A DNA stretch of 64,000 nt. Origin: Belnapia rosea. GTDB taxonomy: Bacteria > Pseudomonadota > Alphaproteobacteria > Acetobacterales > Acetobacteraceae. The notes below the pieces were generated by a model. The model searched no databases. It saw only the letters and a list, made by a program, of their open reading frames with translations, and was not told the DNA's origin. Both the position numbers and the translations under genes were made by a program. Positions 10,282 to 17,982 of this stretch are shown here, piece after piece. Location of the stretch: positions 372,001 through 436,000 of the forward strand of contig NZ_FMZX01000001.1 of the NCBI RefSeq assembly GCF_900101615.1. The letters run 5' to 3'. Position 1 is the first letter of the stretch, and every line of letters starts with the position of its first letter.

Positions 10282-11672
10282 GCCGCATCGTCGTCGTCTC
10301 CAACCGAGTGCCCGTGCCGTCCGGTAATGCTGGGCATGCCGGGGGGCTCGCCGTTGCACTGCTCGGCCTGATGCAGCAGCGCGGCGGCCTCTGGTTCGGC
10401 TGGAGCGGTGCCGTGACCGAAGGCGTCGGCCCGCCTGCATTCTCCCAGCGCGGGGCCGTTGGCTATGCGACGCTCGACCTCACCGAGGCCGAGCATCGCG
10501 GCTTTTACACTGGCTATTCCAATGGCGTGCTCTGGCCGATGCTGCATTCGCTGCCGCATCTCATGGCCTTCCGCCGCCAGGATCTCGACACCTATCGCCG
10601 GGTGAACCGTCGCTTCGCTGATAATCTGGCGCCGCTCCTGCATCAGGATGACCGTATCTGGGTGCATGATTATCACCTGATGTCGCTGCCGGGCGCGCTG
10701 CGCGGGCAGGGGGTGCGCAACCCCACCGGCTTCTTCCTGCATGTGCCCTTCCCGGCGCCCGATGCGGCTGCCGTAGCCCCCGGTATCCGCGGCCTGGTGC
10801 AGGATGTGCTGGCCGCCGATCTGCTCGGCTTCCAGACCGCCAGCGACCGCGACAATTTCGCGTCGACCGCCAGCGAATTCGCCGGCGCCGTCCGTACCGG
10901 CGACCAGCAGATGGAGATTGGCGGGCGTGAGGTCCGCCTCGGCGTCTTCCCGGCCGAGATCGCCGCCCGCGAATTCGCCGCCACCGCCGCCTCCCAGGCC
11001 GCGCTGGAGCCGGCCCGTCTGCTCGCCCGTTCGCTTCAGGGCCAGCAACTCGTCCTCGGCGTCGATCGCCTGGACCCGACCAAGGGCTTGCCGGAGCGCC
11101 TGGAAGCCTTCCGCCGCGTCATCGCCCGGCGCCCGGCCCGTAGCGCCACCATGCTGCAAATCGCTGCCCCTTCGCGGGAGGATGTGCTCGCCTATCGCCG
11201 TCTCCGCCAGGAAGTCGACAGCGCCGCCGGCTCCATCAACAGCGAGTTCGGTGAGCCGGATTGGCTGCCGCTTCGCCTTCTCGCCCGGCCGCAGACGCGC
11301 GACACGGTAGCCGGCTTCATGCGCCTCGCCCGGGTCTGTCTGGTGACGCCGATCCGCGACGGCATGAACCTTGTGGCGAAGGAATTCATCGCCGCCCAGG
11401 ATCCGAACGATCCAGGCGTGCTGGTCCTTTCCCGCTTCGCCGGCGCCGCCGCCCAGCTCTCCTCCGCCCTGCTGGTCAATCCCCATGATGCCGAGGGCAT
11501 GGCCGAGGCGCTGTCCTGCGCCCTCGACATGCCCCGCGCCGAGCGGCAGGAACGGTGGCAGGCCGCCTGGGAGTCAATCGCCGGTGCCTCGCCCGAGGGT
11601 TGGGGCGAGGATTTCCTGCGCGCATTGGCGCCAGGCGATCTGGCCGCCCTGCCGGCTGCGGGTAGCGCCTAA
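10278..11672 (+). CDS. otsA: Trehalose-6-phosphate synthase
   Basis: OtsA joins UDP- or GDP-glucose to glucose-6-phosphate to give trehalose-6-phosphate. The 464-aa GT20 protein starts with VVVSNRVPVP and has WVHDYHL (about 132-138), VDRLDPTKGLPERL (about 260) and RDGMNLVAKEF (about 360), all active-site segments. E. coli OtsA is about the same length. It is translationally coupled to treY (ATGA). OtsA needs the phosphatase OtsB to finish the pathway; none follows, and a transposase remnant begins 2 nt after the stop. The operon therefore carries two independent trehalose routes. Confidence 0.95.
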   Translation: MSRIVVVSNRVPVPSGNAGHAGGLAVALLGLMQQRGGLWFGWSGAVTEGVGPPAFSQRGAVGYATLDLTEAEHRGFYTGYSNGVLWPMLHSLPHLMAFRRQDLDTYRRVNRRFADNLAPLLHQDDRIWVHDYHLMSLPGALRGQGVRNPTGFFLHVPFPAPDAAAVAPGIRGLVQDVLAADLLGFQTASDRDNFASTASEFAGAVRTGDQQMEIGGREVRLGVFPAEIAAREFAATAASQAALEPARLLARSLQGQQLVLGVDRLDPTKGLPERLEAFRRVIARRPARSATMLQIAAPSREDVLAYRRLRQEVDSAAGSINSEFGEPDWLPLRLLARPQTRDTVAGFMRLARVCLVTPIRDGMNLVAKEFIAAQDPNDPGVLVLSRFAGAAAQLSSALLVNPHDAEGMAEALSCALDMPRAERQERWQAAWESIAGASPEGWGEDFLRALAPGDLAALPAAGSA

Positions 11673-11674
11673 GG

Positions 11675-12295
11675 TCAGACCTCATTGATCCAGAAGAGGA
11701 CGGTGCTGGAGAGGCCGGTCGCAGACATGAAGGTGTGGGCGCATCGGTCATAACGCATGGAGATGCGCCGCCAATCCTTCAGGTGCCCGAGCATGTTCTT
11801 GGTGCGGTGTCTCTGCCGATAGAGGGTCTTGTCGTGGGGATTGGCACCTTTCGGCTGCGGCTTGAGGATATGCAGGGCGTGATCCCGGGGGCGGCAAGAG
11901 CCTGGCGGAAGCGGCCGCTATCGTAGCCCTCGTCGCCGATGAGCACCTTGGAACGAGGTGGGTTGGACAGCACAGCGCTGCACCCTTGTGGCCGCTCATC
12001 TGGCCCTCGGAGAGGAGCAGGACTGTGGGGCAGCCCTGACCATTGCTGACGGCGTGAAGCTTTGAGTTCAGGCCGCCTTTGGTACGCCCGATACGGCGGG
12101 GAACAGCCCCTTTTGGAGCAGGCTGGCGGCAGTGCGATGTGCCTCGAGGTGGGTCGCGTCGATCATCAGCCGGTCCGGCTCGCCCACGCGGCCTGCCAGT
12201 CCCGCGAGGATGCGGTTGACCACGCCCAGACGGCTCCATTTCACGAAGCGGTTGTAGAGGGTCTTGCAGCACCTCCGGCCGCCATGGAATCAGCC
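11675..12295 (-). mobile_element. Degraded IS5-family (IS427-like) transposase remnant
   Basis: The minus strand carries two overlapping halves typical of two-ORF IS5/IS427 elements. The first half contains RLMIDATHLEAHRTAASL and ends at a TGA near 12061. The second reads RRIGRTKGGLNSKLHAV in a shifted frame, across the usual frameshift zone (CCAAAAGGGG). Two further frame breaks are not normal: one between HKGAAL and KVLIGDEGYDS, and one between RKVPIP and the HDKTLYRQRH section. The end, KDWRRISMRYD to LFWINEV, is intact. The N-terminus beyond about 12270 is not recognisable and I found no terminal inverted repeats. It is inactive. Confidence 0.85.
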
Positions 12296-12405
12296 AATCG
12301 GATTCACGCTTGGGCAGTCCTCGGTCGAAGCGCGAGCCCGCTGCGGGCCGAGGTGCCCCTCTTCGCGGCGCAGCCCCATCCCTGATCGGGCCTCGGTGGA
12401 TGGCC

Positions 12406-12424
12406 GCCCCGGTACGGCCGGGGC
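12406..12424 (-). terminator. Hairpin after the phosphoesterase gene
   Basis: A 7-bp perfect GC stem (GCCCCGG / CCGGGGC, loop TACGG) lies directly downstream of the phosphoesterase stop. There is no clear U-tract, so intrinsic termination is only a possibility. Confidence 0.35.
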
Positions 12425-12429
12425 CGCCG

Positions 12430-13374
12430 TCAGGCCAACTCGACCAGGGTGACTTCCGGCGGCATGCCGAAACGGACCGGCAGCATCGAATTGCCGATTC
12501 CGCCCGACACGATCAGGTGCCGGTCATCCTCCACCACCGCGCCGTAGGCGTAGCGGTTGCCATAGCGGCTCGGCACCAGCGGCGAATAGCCCCGCACCCG
12601 GACCTGCCCGCCATGGGTATGGCCGGAGAGGGTGACGCCGACATGCTCCGGCACCAGCGGGAAGATATCCGGCTCATGCGCCAGGAGGATGCTCGGCGCC
12701 CCGGCCGGGATGCCGGCCAGCGTACCTTCCAGGTCGTCCGCTCCATGGATGACGCCGCGGTGCCGATAGGCCCATTGGCTGCCAAGCCCGGCGAGCCAGA
12801 CTGTCCGGCCGCGATGTTCCAGCCTCCTCAGCTCATTGTGCATGACCGGCAGCCCGGCCGCGGCGAAGGCCTCAGCCGCCTCAGGCAGCGCACGGGTGCC
12901 CGATTGGGCGGCTGCACATTCCCACCAGTCATGGTTGCCGAGCACCGCATGCACGCCGAGCGGCGCGCGCAGCCCGGCCAGGATCTCAGCCACCTGCCGC
13001 ATGGTGGGGCGATTGGCGATGAAGCGCCCATCGGCCAGGTAGTCGCCGAGCAGCACCACCAGATCGGGCCGCAGCGCATTGGCCATGCCGACCGCACGCG
13101 CCAGCCGCTCCGGCGGCGTATGCGGCCCGCCTGCATGCGGGTCGGCGATGATGACGATCGACAGCGGCAGGTCTCGCGGCCAGCTCGCCGGCGCGATCCG
13201 GTAGCGGACCAATTCCAGCCGGTGCTCCGGCACGCCGCCGCGGCGCTGCTCGCGCAGCCAGGGCAGCAGCCGCCCGCGGCCGCGAAGGGGCGAAGGCGCC
13301 GTCCTCGCCAGGGCTTCCGCCTGAGCTCCCGCACCGCTTGAGAGCCCGGCATAGGCCGCCACATCCATCGTCAT
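12430..13374 (-). CDS. Calcineurin-like metallophosphoesterase
   Basis: This is a 314-aa member of the YkuE/YaeI-like metallophosphoesterases. Dimetal-site motifs are in order: IADPH (Asp78, His80), LLGD (Asp111), GNHDW (Asn147, His148), a later LAHEPD and SGHTHGGQ. Relatives act on phosphodiesters, for example at the membrane, but the substrate here cannot be told. The start at 13374 follows AGGACC at a proper distance; an ATG six bases inside is possible, and a longer open frame upstream lacks support. There is no clear signal peptide. It is a single gene facing the IS remnant. Confidence 0.85.
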   Translation of the reverse strand: MTMDVAAYAGLSSGAGAQAEALARTAPSPLRGRGRLLPWLREQRRGGVPEHRLELVRYRIAPASWPRDLPLSIVIIADPHAGGPHTPPERLARAVGMANALRPDLVVLLGDYLADGRFIANRPTMRQVAEILAGLRAPLGVHAVLGNHDWWECAAAQSGTRALPEAAEAFAAAGLPVMHNELRRLEHRGRTVWLAGLGSQWAYRHRGVIHGADDLEGTLAGIPAGAPSILLAHEPDIFPLVPEHVGVTLSGHTHGGQVRVRGYSPLVPSRYGNRYAYGAVVEDDRHLIVSGGIGNSMLPVRFGMPPEVTLVELA

Positions 13375-13975
13375 GCCTGGTCCTGTCCTACCCACACGCG
13401 CCGCCGGCCTCGATCGCCTGGCGGGTTCCGCCCATATGGGGCGGGCTGATGCCAAAGGCCGGAACATTCGATCCGGGTCCAGGGCGGCCAAGGGCCGTCT
13501 CCCGCCTGAGCCCCTATGTAAGCCATTGTCTCTTGCTGGAAAGCGAAGTTCCGACGGCGAGGTTCGAATGGCACGCCACGGCGCGGATGCAAAGCTTCAT
13601 TCGGGGGCTTTCTCGTGGCGTGACCGGATGGGCTGGCTGGAACTCCGCCGCCCGGTTCGGGCCGGCTTCCGCCTTCAACTGGGCCGCGATTCACCGCAGC
13701 AAAAAGGTGCGACCGTCCAAGCTGCCATCGCGTCCCTAGAGCAAACTCCGATCAGGTGGAATCACCTGATCGGAGTAATTTGCTTGATCAAACAATAAGC
13801 TAGAGCGGGGGCCGTGAGCCACTGCGAACGGAAACCGCTCTAGATGCCTGGTGTGCCGAGCACAACGCTCGACTATGCATGGGTTCGGTTCGCCGGGCGG
13901 GAAATCATCCGGTCCGTCGAGGGCGGTTCGATCCGGCGGCTGGCTGAATGCGGGTCCGCCACTCGACCACCCATT
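13375..13975. other. 600-bp stretch without a recognisable gene
   Basis: Nothing coding is convincing here on either strand; the open frames translate to low-complexity, unfamiliar sequence. The only structured content is the 106-bp double-hairpin repeat at 13738-13843, annotated separately. Base composition is less GC-skewed than in the neighbouring genes, which is usual for non-coding DNA. It separates the phosphoesterase and DNA glycosylase genes, both on the minus strand. Confidence 0.6.
13738..13843 (+). repeat. 106-bp double-hairpin intergenic repeat, copy A
   Basis: The unit contains two stem-loops. The first (13740-13784) has a perfect 13-bp stem, CTCCGATCAGGTG / CACCTGATCGGAG, with a GAAT loop, flanked by AGCAAA and TTTGCT. 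The second (13800-13843) is closed by CTAGAGCGG / CCGCTCTAG with an inner CCGT / ACGG stem. A second copy at 44404-44509 in inverted orientation differs at about 3 of 106 positions by eye. No protein is encoded. It resembles a non-autonomous, MITE-like or REP-like element. Confidence 0.9.
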
Positions 13976-14650
13976 TTATTGCGGCTTGAAGACGCTTCGC
14001 TTCGCTGCATCCGCCGCGCGCCAGAGGTACCAGGCGGCGACGCTGCGCCAGGGGGCCCAGGCCTCGCCGGTTGTGGCCAATTCCTTCGGCTTGGGCTGCG
14101 CCTCAAGGCCGGCGGCGACCTTCCAGCCCTCCCGTACACCGAAATCATCGACCGGCAGGATATCCGGCCTGCCGAGGGTGAAGATCAGCAGCATCTCGAC
14201 CGTCCAGCGTCCGACACCGCGGATGGCGACCAGGCGCTCGATCAACTCCGCATCGCCATGGCGTGCGCAGGCGGCACGCGTCGGCACCAGCCCGCCGATG
14301 GATTTCTCGGCGATGTCGCGGATGGCTGCGACCTTGGCCGCGGAGAAACCGCAGCCGCGCATCGTCTCCACTTCCATGGCGAGAATCGCCTCGGGCGGCG
14401 GGAAGGAATGGCCCGGATGCAAGGCCAGCAGCCGGCCGAGAATCGCCTCCGCCGCCCTTCCATGGACCTGCTGATGCGCTATGGCGCGGATCAGCGCCTC
14501 ATAGGGTTCACGCGTTACCGGCTCCAGCGTGCAGGGGCCGATCTGCTTGATGACGCGCTTGAGCACCGGGTCGCGCCGCAGCGCCCGCTCCGCGCGGGAC
14601 CAGTCGGGGCGTTCGGTCTGCTTCGGGCTGTCGCCGGCCATGTCGCTCAT
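13976..14650 (-). CDS. DNA-3-methyladenine glycosylase, AlkA-like HhH-GPD
   Basis: This enzyme excises alkylated bases such as 3-methyladenine to begin base-excision repair. The 224-aa protein fits the HhH-GPD superfamily. The helix-hairpin-helix region reads RLVAIRGVGRWTVEMLL (about 138-154), followed by the catalytic Asp in LPVDDFGVREG. It lacks the N-terminal domain of E. coli AlkA, as many compact bacterial forms do, and has no C-terminal iron-sulfur cysteines. The ATG at 14650 is chosen; another lies three codons inside. It is divergent from the cyclotransferase gene 48 bp away. Confidence 0.9.
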   Translation of the reverse strand: MSDMAGDSPKQTERPDWSRAERALRRDPVLKRVIKQIGPCTLEPVTREPYEALIRAIAHQQVHGRAAEAILGRLLALHPGHSFPPPEAILAMEVETMRGCGFSAAKVAAIRDIAEKSIGGLVPTRAACARHGDAELIERLVAIRGVGRWTVEMLLIFTLGRPDILPVDDFGVREGWKVAAGLEAQPKPKELATTGEAWAPWRSVAAWYLWRAADAAKRSVFKPQ

Positions 14651-14698
14651 GGCCCGAGCCTATCCCGCGCGCCCCCCTTGCGCCATGACACCGGGCCG

Positions 14699-15112
14699 AT
14701 GACTGTTTCGCCCATGCCCGAACTCTATGCCGCCTATGGCAGCAACCTTTCCCATGCGCAGATGCAGGCGCGCTGCCCCGGCGCCACGGTCGCCGGCGCG
14801 GTGCTGCTGCCTGGCTGGCGCCTCGTATTGCGCCGGTTCGCGCTGATCGAGCCTGACCCGGCGGCGACCTGCCCGGTCGGCCTCTGGCAGGTGACGCCCG
14901 GTCATCTGGTCGTGCTCGACGGCTATGAGGGCCCACATACCTATGAACGCACCCGCCTCGCACTGCCGGGGGGCGGCGAGGCCTGGGTCTATCGCGAGAT
15001 CCGATATCGCCCTGGCCCGCCTTCCGCTGGGTATGTCGCCCGGCTGCGTCAGGGCTACCAGGACTTCGGATTCGACCCGGCGCCGCTGGAGGCGGCGCTC
15101 CTCGCCGCCTGA
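14699..15112 (+). CDS. Gamma-glutamylcyclotransferase-like protein (AIG2/GGCT fold)
   Basis: GGCT-fold proteins release 5-oxoproline from gamma-glutamyl amines or peptides. The 137-aa protein begins with the fold signature YAAYGSNL (Tyr13-Asn16) and has VLDGYEG near the middle, where the catalytic Glu is expected. Starts at 14699 or 14714 (MPELYAAYG) are both possible. The open frame runs far upstream, but that part is antisense to the glycosylase gene and does not resemble protein. It is convergent with the M20 peptidase, leaving 5 bp between the stops. The substrate is unknown. Confidence 0.8.
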   Translation: MTVSPMPELYAAYGSNLSHAQMQARCPGATVAGAVLLPGWRLVLRRFALIEPDPAATCPVGLWQVTPGHLVVLDGYEGPHTYERTRLALPGGGEAWVYREIRYRPGPPSAGYVARLRQGYQDFGFDPAPLEAALLAA

Positions 15113-15117
15113 GCGCC

Positions 15118-16251
15118 TCACACCACCTGCAGCAGCCCGGCCAGCAGCCGCGCCCGCGGCACCAGGCTGTCGAGCAGCAGATGCTCCTCCAGCGTATGTC
15201 CGCCGGCGCCCTGCACGCCGAGCCCGTCGAGCGTCGGGATGCCCATCGCGCCGGTGAAGTTGCCGTCCGAGCCGCCGCCCGCGCTCTGCGAGCTGATGTC
15301 GAAGCCGATAGTCTGGGCGATCCGCCGAGCGGTGCCATAGAGCTCCATGCCCCGCGCATCCGGCTCCCAGACCGGGCGCGTCACGCCGCGCCGCACCTCG
15401 AGCTGCACGTCGTTCCCGGTCGGGCGCAGCGAGAGCATGGTCTCGACCGCCGCATCGAGGTCCTCCTGCCGCTTGGCCATGGAGAGGCTCTCGGCGTCGC
15501 AATGCGTCGCCACGCAATTCACCCACTGCCCGCCATGGATGACGCCGACCGAGTAGGTGACGGCATCGGTCGTCAGCGCCTCGATCGCCACCACCTGGCG
15601 GCACATCTCGCGGATGGCGCTGCGCCCATCGGCGAGGCGTGCACCGGCATGGCTCGGCCGGCCGGTGGCGCGGAGGTTGAAGCGGGCGATGGCATAGCGG
15701 CCGGTGACCACGCCGCCATCCGGCCGCGCCGGCTCCGGCACCAGCACCACGGCGTGGCGCGCGGCCTCGGCCTCGATCAGGTCGCGTGTCGAGGGCGAGC
15801 CCACCTCCTCGTCGCTGGTCAGCAGCACCGTCACCGGCCGGCTGGTGGCGATGCCGGCGCGGATGAGCTGGCGGATGGCCTCGATGGCGATCCAGTTGCC
15901 GCCCTTCATGTCATAGACGCCGGGGCCGTAGACCCGGTTGCCCTCCACGCGCCAGGGCAGCGGCTCCAGCGTGCCGACCGGGTGGACGGTGTCGAGATGG
16001 CCCATCACCAGCACGCCCGGCATCGACGGATTCGGGTGCGGGAAGGTGGCGCGGACGCAGGGGCCGTAGCCCATGCGGCCGGGGATGGTCTCGATGCGCG
16101 CGCCCATCAGCGCCAGGTCGCGCGCCGCGATCTCCATCATGCGGGCGACGGCGGCGGCGTCGAAGGTCGGGCTCTCGCATTCCACCCAGGTACGCAGGCC
16201 GGGCAGCATGGCCTCGGCATCGAAGGGCAGGTCGAGGACGGGCTGGTCCAT
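15118..16251 (-). CDS. M20-family metallopeptidase, carboxypeptidase G2-like
   Basis: M20/ArgE-type zinc hydrolases cleave N-acyl amino acids or dipeptides. The 377-aa protein shows the metal-binding set in order: GHLDTVH (His85, Asp87), GVYDMKGG (Asp114), TSDEEVG (catalytic Glu148, metal ligand Glu149), PEPAR (about 173) and a C-terminal GGHTLEEH with the last His. SAGGGSDGNF fits the glutamate-carboxypeptidase branch. The dimerisation domain is present (PSHAGARLADGRSAI). The start at 16251 fits the domain; an upstream extension overlaps the SDR gene. The SDR gene lies upstream on the same strand, with a 67-bp gap. No signal peptide is seen. Confidence 0.88.
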   Translation of the reverse strand: MDQPVLDLPFDAEAMLPGLRTWVECESPTFDAAAVARMMEIAARDLALMGARIETIPGRMGYGPCVRATFPHPNPSMPGVLVMGHLDTVHPVGTLEPLPWRVEGNRVYGPGVYDMKGGNWIAIEAIRQLIRAGIATSRPVTVLLTSDEEVGSPSTRDLIEAEAARHAVVLVPEPARPDGGVVTGRYAIARFNLRATGRPSHAGARLADGRSAIREMCRQVVAIEALTTDAVTYSVGVIHGGQWVNCVATHCDAESLSMAKRQEDLDAAVETMLSLRPTGNDVQLEVRRGVTRPVWEPDARGMELYGTARRIAQTIGFDISSQSAGGGSDGNFTGAMGIPTLDGLGVQGAGGHTLEEHLLLDSLVPRARLLAGLLQVV

Positions 16252-16318
16252 TCGGCATCTCCGTGATCCGGTTCGCCAGCCTGCGGCGAGTGCGGCCGCG
16301 CGGCAATGGGGGAGGCGG

Positions 16319-17095
16319 TCAGAGCCGGCCGATATGCAGCCCGCCATCGACATGGAAGGCATCGCCCGTCGAGAAGGGAATGGCGCCCGAGAGCAGGCCC
16401 GCGACGGCACGGGCCACATCCTCCGCCTCGCCCCAGCGGCGGATGGGCGAGAGGCCATCGGCGATGCGCTGGGTGTAGCGCTCGGCGACGGGGGCGGTCA
16501 TCGCCGTGCGGATGACGCCAGGGCGGACCTCGAAGACCGGGATACCGTCCTCCGCCAGACGCAGGGCGAAGCAGCGGGCAAGCATCGAGAGCGCGGCCTT
16601 GCTGGCGCAGTAGTCGGCGCGGTCCGGGCTCGCCAGCACGGCATTGGCCGAGGTGATGAAGACGATGCCCCGCGGGCCGCGCAGCGGCGCAACCTCCGCC
16701 ACCATCCGCCGGGCGAGGGCCTGGGTGAGGAAGAAAGGGGCGCGGGTATTGACCGCGATCACCTGATCCCAGCTCTCCGGCGTGAGGTCGAGCGGGTCGC
16801 CGCGCTGCTGCGTGCCGACGCCGGCATTGCTCACCACCGCCTCCACCCCGCCGCCCATGGCCCAGGCCCAGTCGGCCAGCGGCGCGAGGGCCTTCGGGTC
16901 GGCGAGGTCGCAGAAGCGGAAGTCGAAATCGCCACCCGCCTCGACGACGGCGCGGCCGGTCTCCCGTGCGCCTTCCAGCTCCTTGTCGACGGCCAGGATG
17001 TCGTAGCCCTGCGCGGCGAGGGCGATGCAGGTCGCCGCCCCGATGCCGCGCCGCGCGCCGGTCACCAGCGCCACCGGACGTTTGCCGCTCGCCAT
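16319..17095 (-). CDS. SDR-family oxidoreductase, FabG-like
   Basis: This is a 258-aa classical short-chain dehydrogenase/reductase. The NAD(P)-binding glycine motif is TGARRGIG (about 13-20), followed by VVSNAGVG, a Ser in ITSANAV, and the catalytic YCASK Tyr/Lys pair. The C-terminus DAFHVDGGLHIGRL is typical of FabG-like members. An Asp in AVDKE after beta-2 suggests NAD rather than NADP preference (inference). It is divergent from the AroE-like gene with 74 bp between starts, so they may share a regulatory region. The substrate is unknown. Confidence 0.87.
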   Translation of the reverse strand: MASGKRPVALVTGARRGIGAATCIALAAQGYDILAVDKELEGARETGRAVVEAGGDFDFRFCDLADPKALAPLADWAWAMGGGVEAVVSNAGVGTQQRGDPLDLTPESWDQVIAVNTRAPFFLTQALARRMVAEVAPLRGPRGIVFITSANAVLASPDRADYCASKAALSMLARCFALRLAEDGIPVFEVRPGVIRTAMTAPVAERYTQRIADGLSPIRRWGEAEDVARAVAGLLSGAIPFSTGDAFHVDGGLHIGRL

Positions 17096-17169
17096 GTCCT
17101 TCCTCCTCCCCGGCTTCGGCGCCAGGATGGGCGAAGCGCGACGGCAAGGTCCAGCAGAGGGGGAGCGCA

Positions 17170-17973
17170 ATGCCCATCACCGGTGCGGCCCGGCTCTTCG
17201 CCATCCTCGGCGACCCGGTCGGGGTGGTGCGCTCGCCGGCCTGGTGGAACGACCGTTTCGCCGAGGCGGGCCTGGATGCCGCCTTCGTGCCGCTGGATGT
17301 GGCGGCTGCCGACCTGCCGGCTGCTTGGCGTGGGCTGACGCGCCTCCGCAACCTCGACGGGGTGGTGCTGACCATGCCGCACAAGCAGGCGGTGGTGCCG
17401 CTGCTCGATGCGCTGGGGCCGCTGGCGCGGCTGGCCGGGGCGGTGAACACGGTGCGCCGCCGGGCGGACGGCGCCTGGGAGGGCGAGATGTTCGACGGCG
17501 AGGGCTTCGTCGCCGGGCTGCGGGCCGAGGGCCATGAGCCGGCCGGGATGCGGGCTTTGCAGGTCGGCTGCGGTGGGGCGGGGCGGGCCATCGCCTTCGC
17601 CCTGGCCCGGGCGGGGGTGACGGAGCTCGCCCTGTCGGATACGGCGCCGGGGCGGGCGGGGGCGCTGGCGGAGGCGGTCGCGGCCGCCTTCCCCGGCTGC
17701 CGGGTGGCCACCGCCCTGCCGGACCCGGCCGGCTACGGGCTGGTGGTGAACGCGACGCCGCTCGGCCTGCGGCCCGGCGATGCACTGGCGGTGGAGCCGG
17801 GCCGCCTGTCGCCCGGCCAGGTGGTCGCCGACGTAATTCCAACCCCCGAGCGCACGGCGCTGCTGGACGCGGCGGCCGCGGCGGGGTGTGATACGGTCAC
17901 CGGCCGGGCGATGTTCGAAGGCCAGGCAAGATTGGCGGCGGCCTTCCTCGGGCTGGCCGACCTGGGAGGATAA
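17170..17973 (+). CDS. Shikimate/quinate dehydrogenase-like protein (AroE family)
   Basis: This 267-aa protein has the AroE fold: an N-terminal substrate domain and a C-terminal NADP-binding domain (VGCGGAGRAIAFAL at about 136-149, NATPLGL at about 195). The catalytic Lys72 (MPHKQAV), Asn93 (GAVNTV) and Asp109 (FDGEGF) are in place. The substrate-binding SxS motif is altered: GVVRSP has Val where AroE has its first Ser. NTDG is also changed to MFDG. It is therefore probably not the biosynthetic AroE but an enzyme for a related cyclic hydroxy acid (inference). It heads the amidohydrolase/Rieske operon, ending 9 nt before the next gene. Confidence 0.8.
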   Translation: MPITGAARLFAILGDPVGVVRSPAWWNDRFAEAGLDAAFVPLDVAAADLPAAWRGLTRLRNLDGVVLTMPHKQAVVPLLDALGPLARLAGAVNTVRRRADGAWEGEMFDGEGFVAGLRAEGHEPAGMRALQVGCGGAGRAIAFALARAGVTELALSDTAPGRAGALAEAVAAAFPGCRVATALPDPAGYGLVVNATPLGLRPGDALAVEPGRLSPGQVVADVIPTPERTALLDAAAAAGCDTVTGRAMFEGQARLAAAFLGLADLGG

Positions 17974-17982
17974 CGAGAGGCG

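Noticed and set aside
11675-12295. A functional transposase expressed by frameshifting
   Set aside because: Only one of the frame changes lies at the family's frameshift zone; the others disrupt the catalytic part.
13371-13694. Minus-strand 107-codon frame between the phosphoesterase gene and the repeat
   Set aside because: Low-complexity, no recognisable fold, and it overlaps the phosphoesterase start region only slightly.
13844-14698. Upstream extension of the cyclotransferase gene
   Set aside because: It is antisense to the DNA glycosylase gene and does not look like protein; the real start is at 14699 or 14714.
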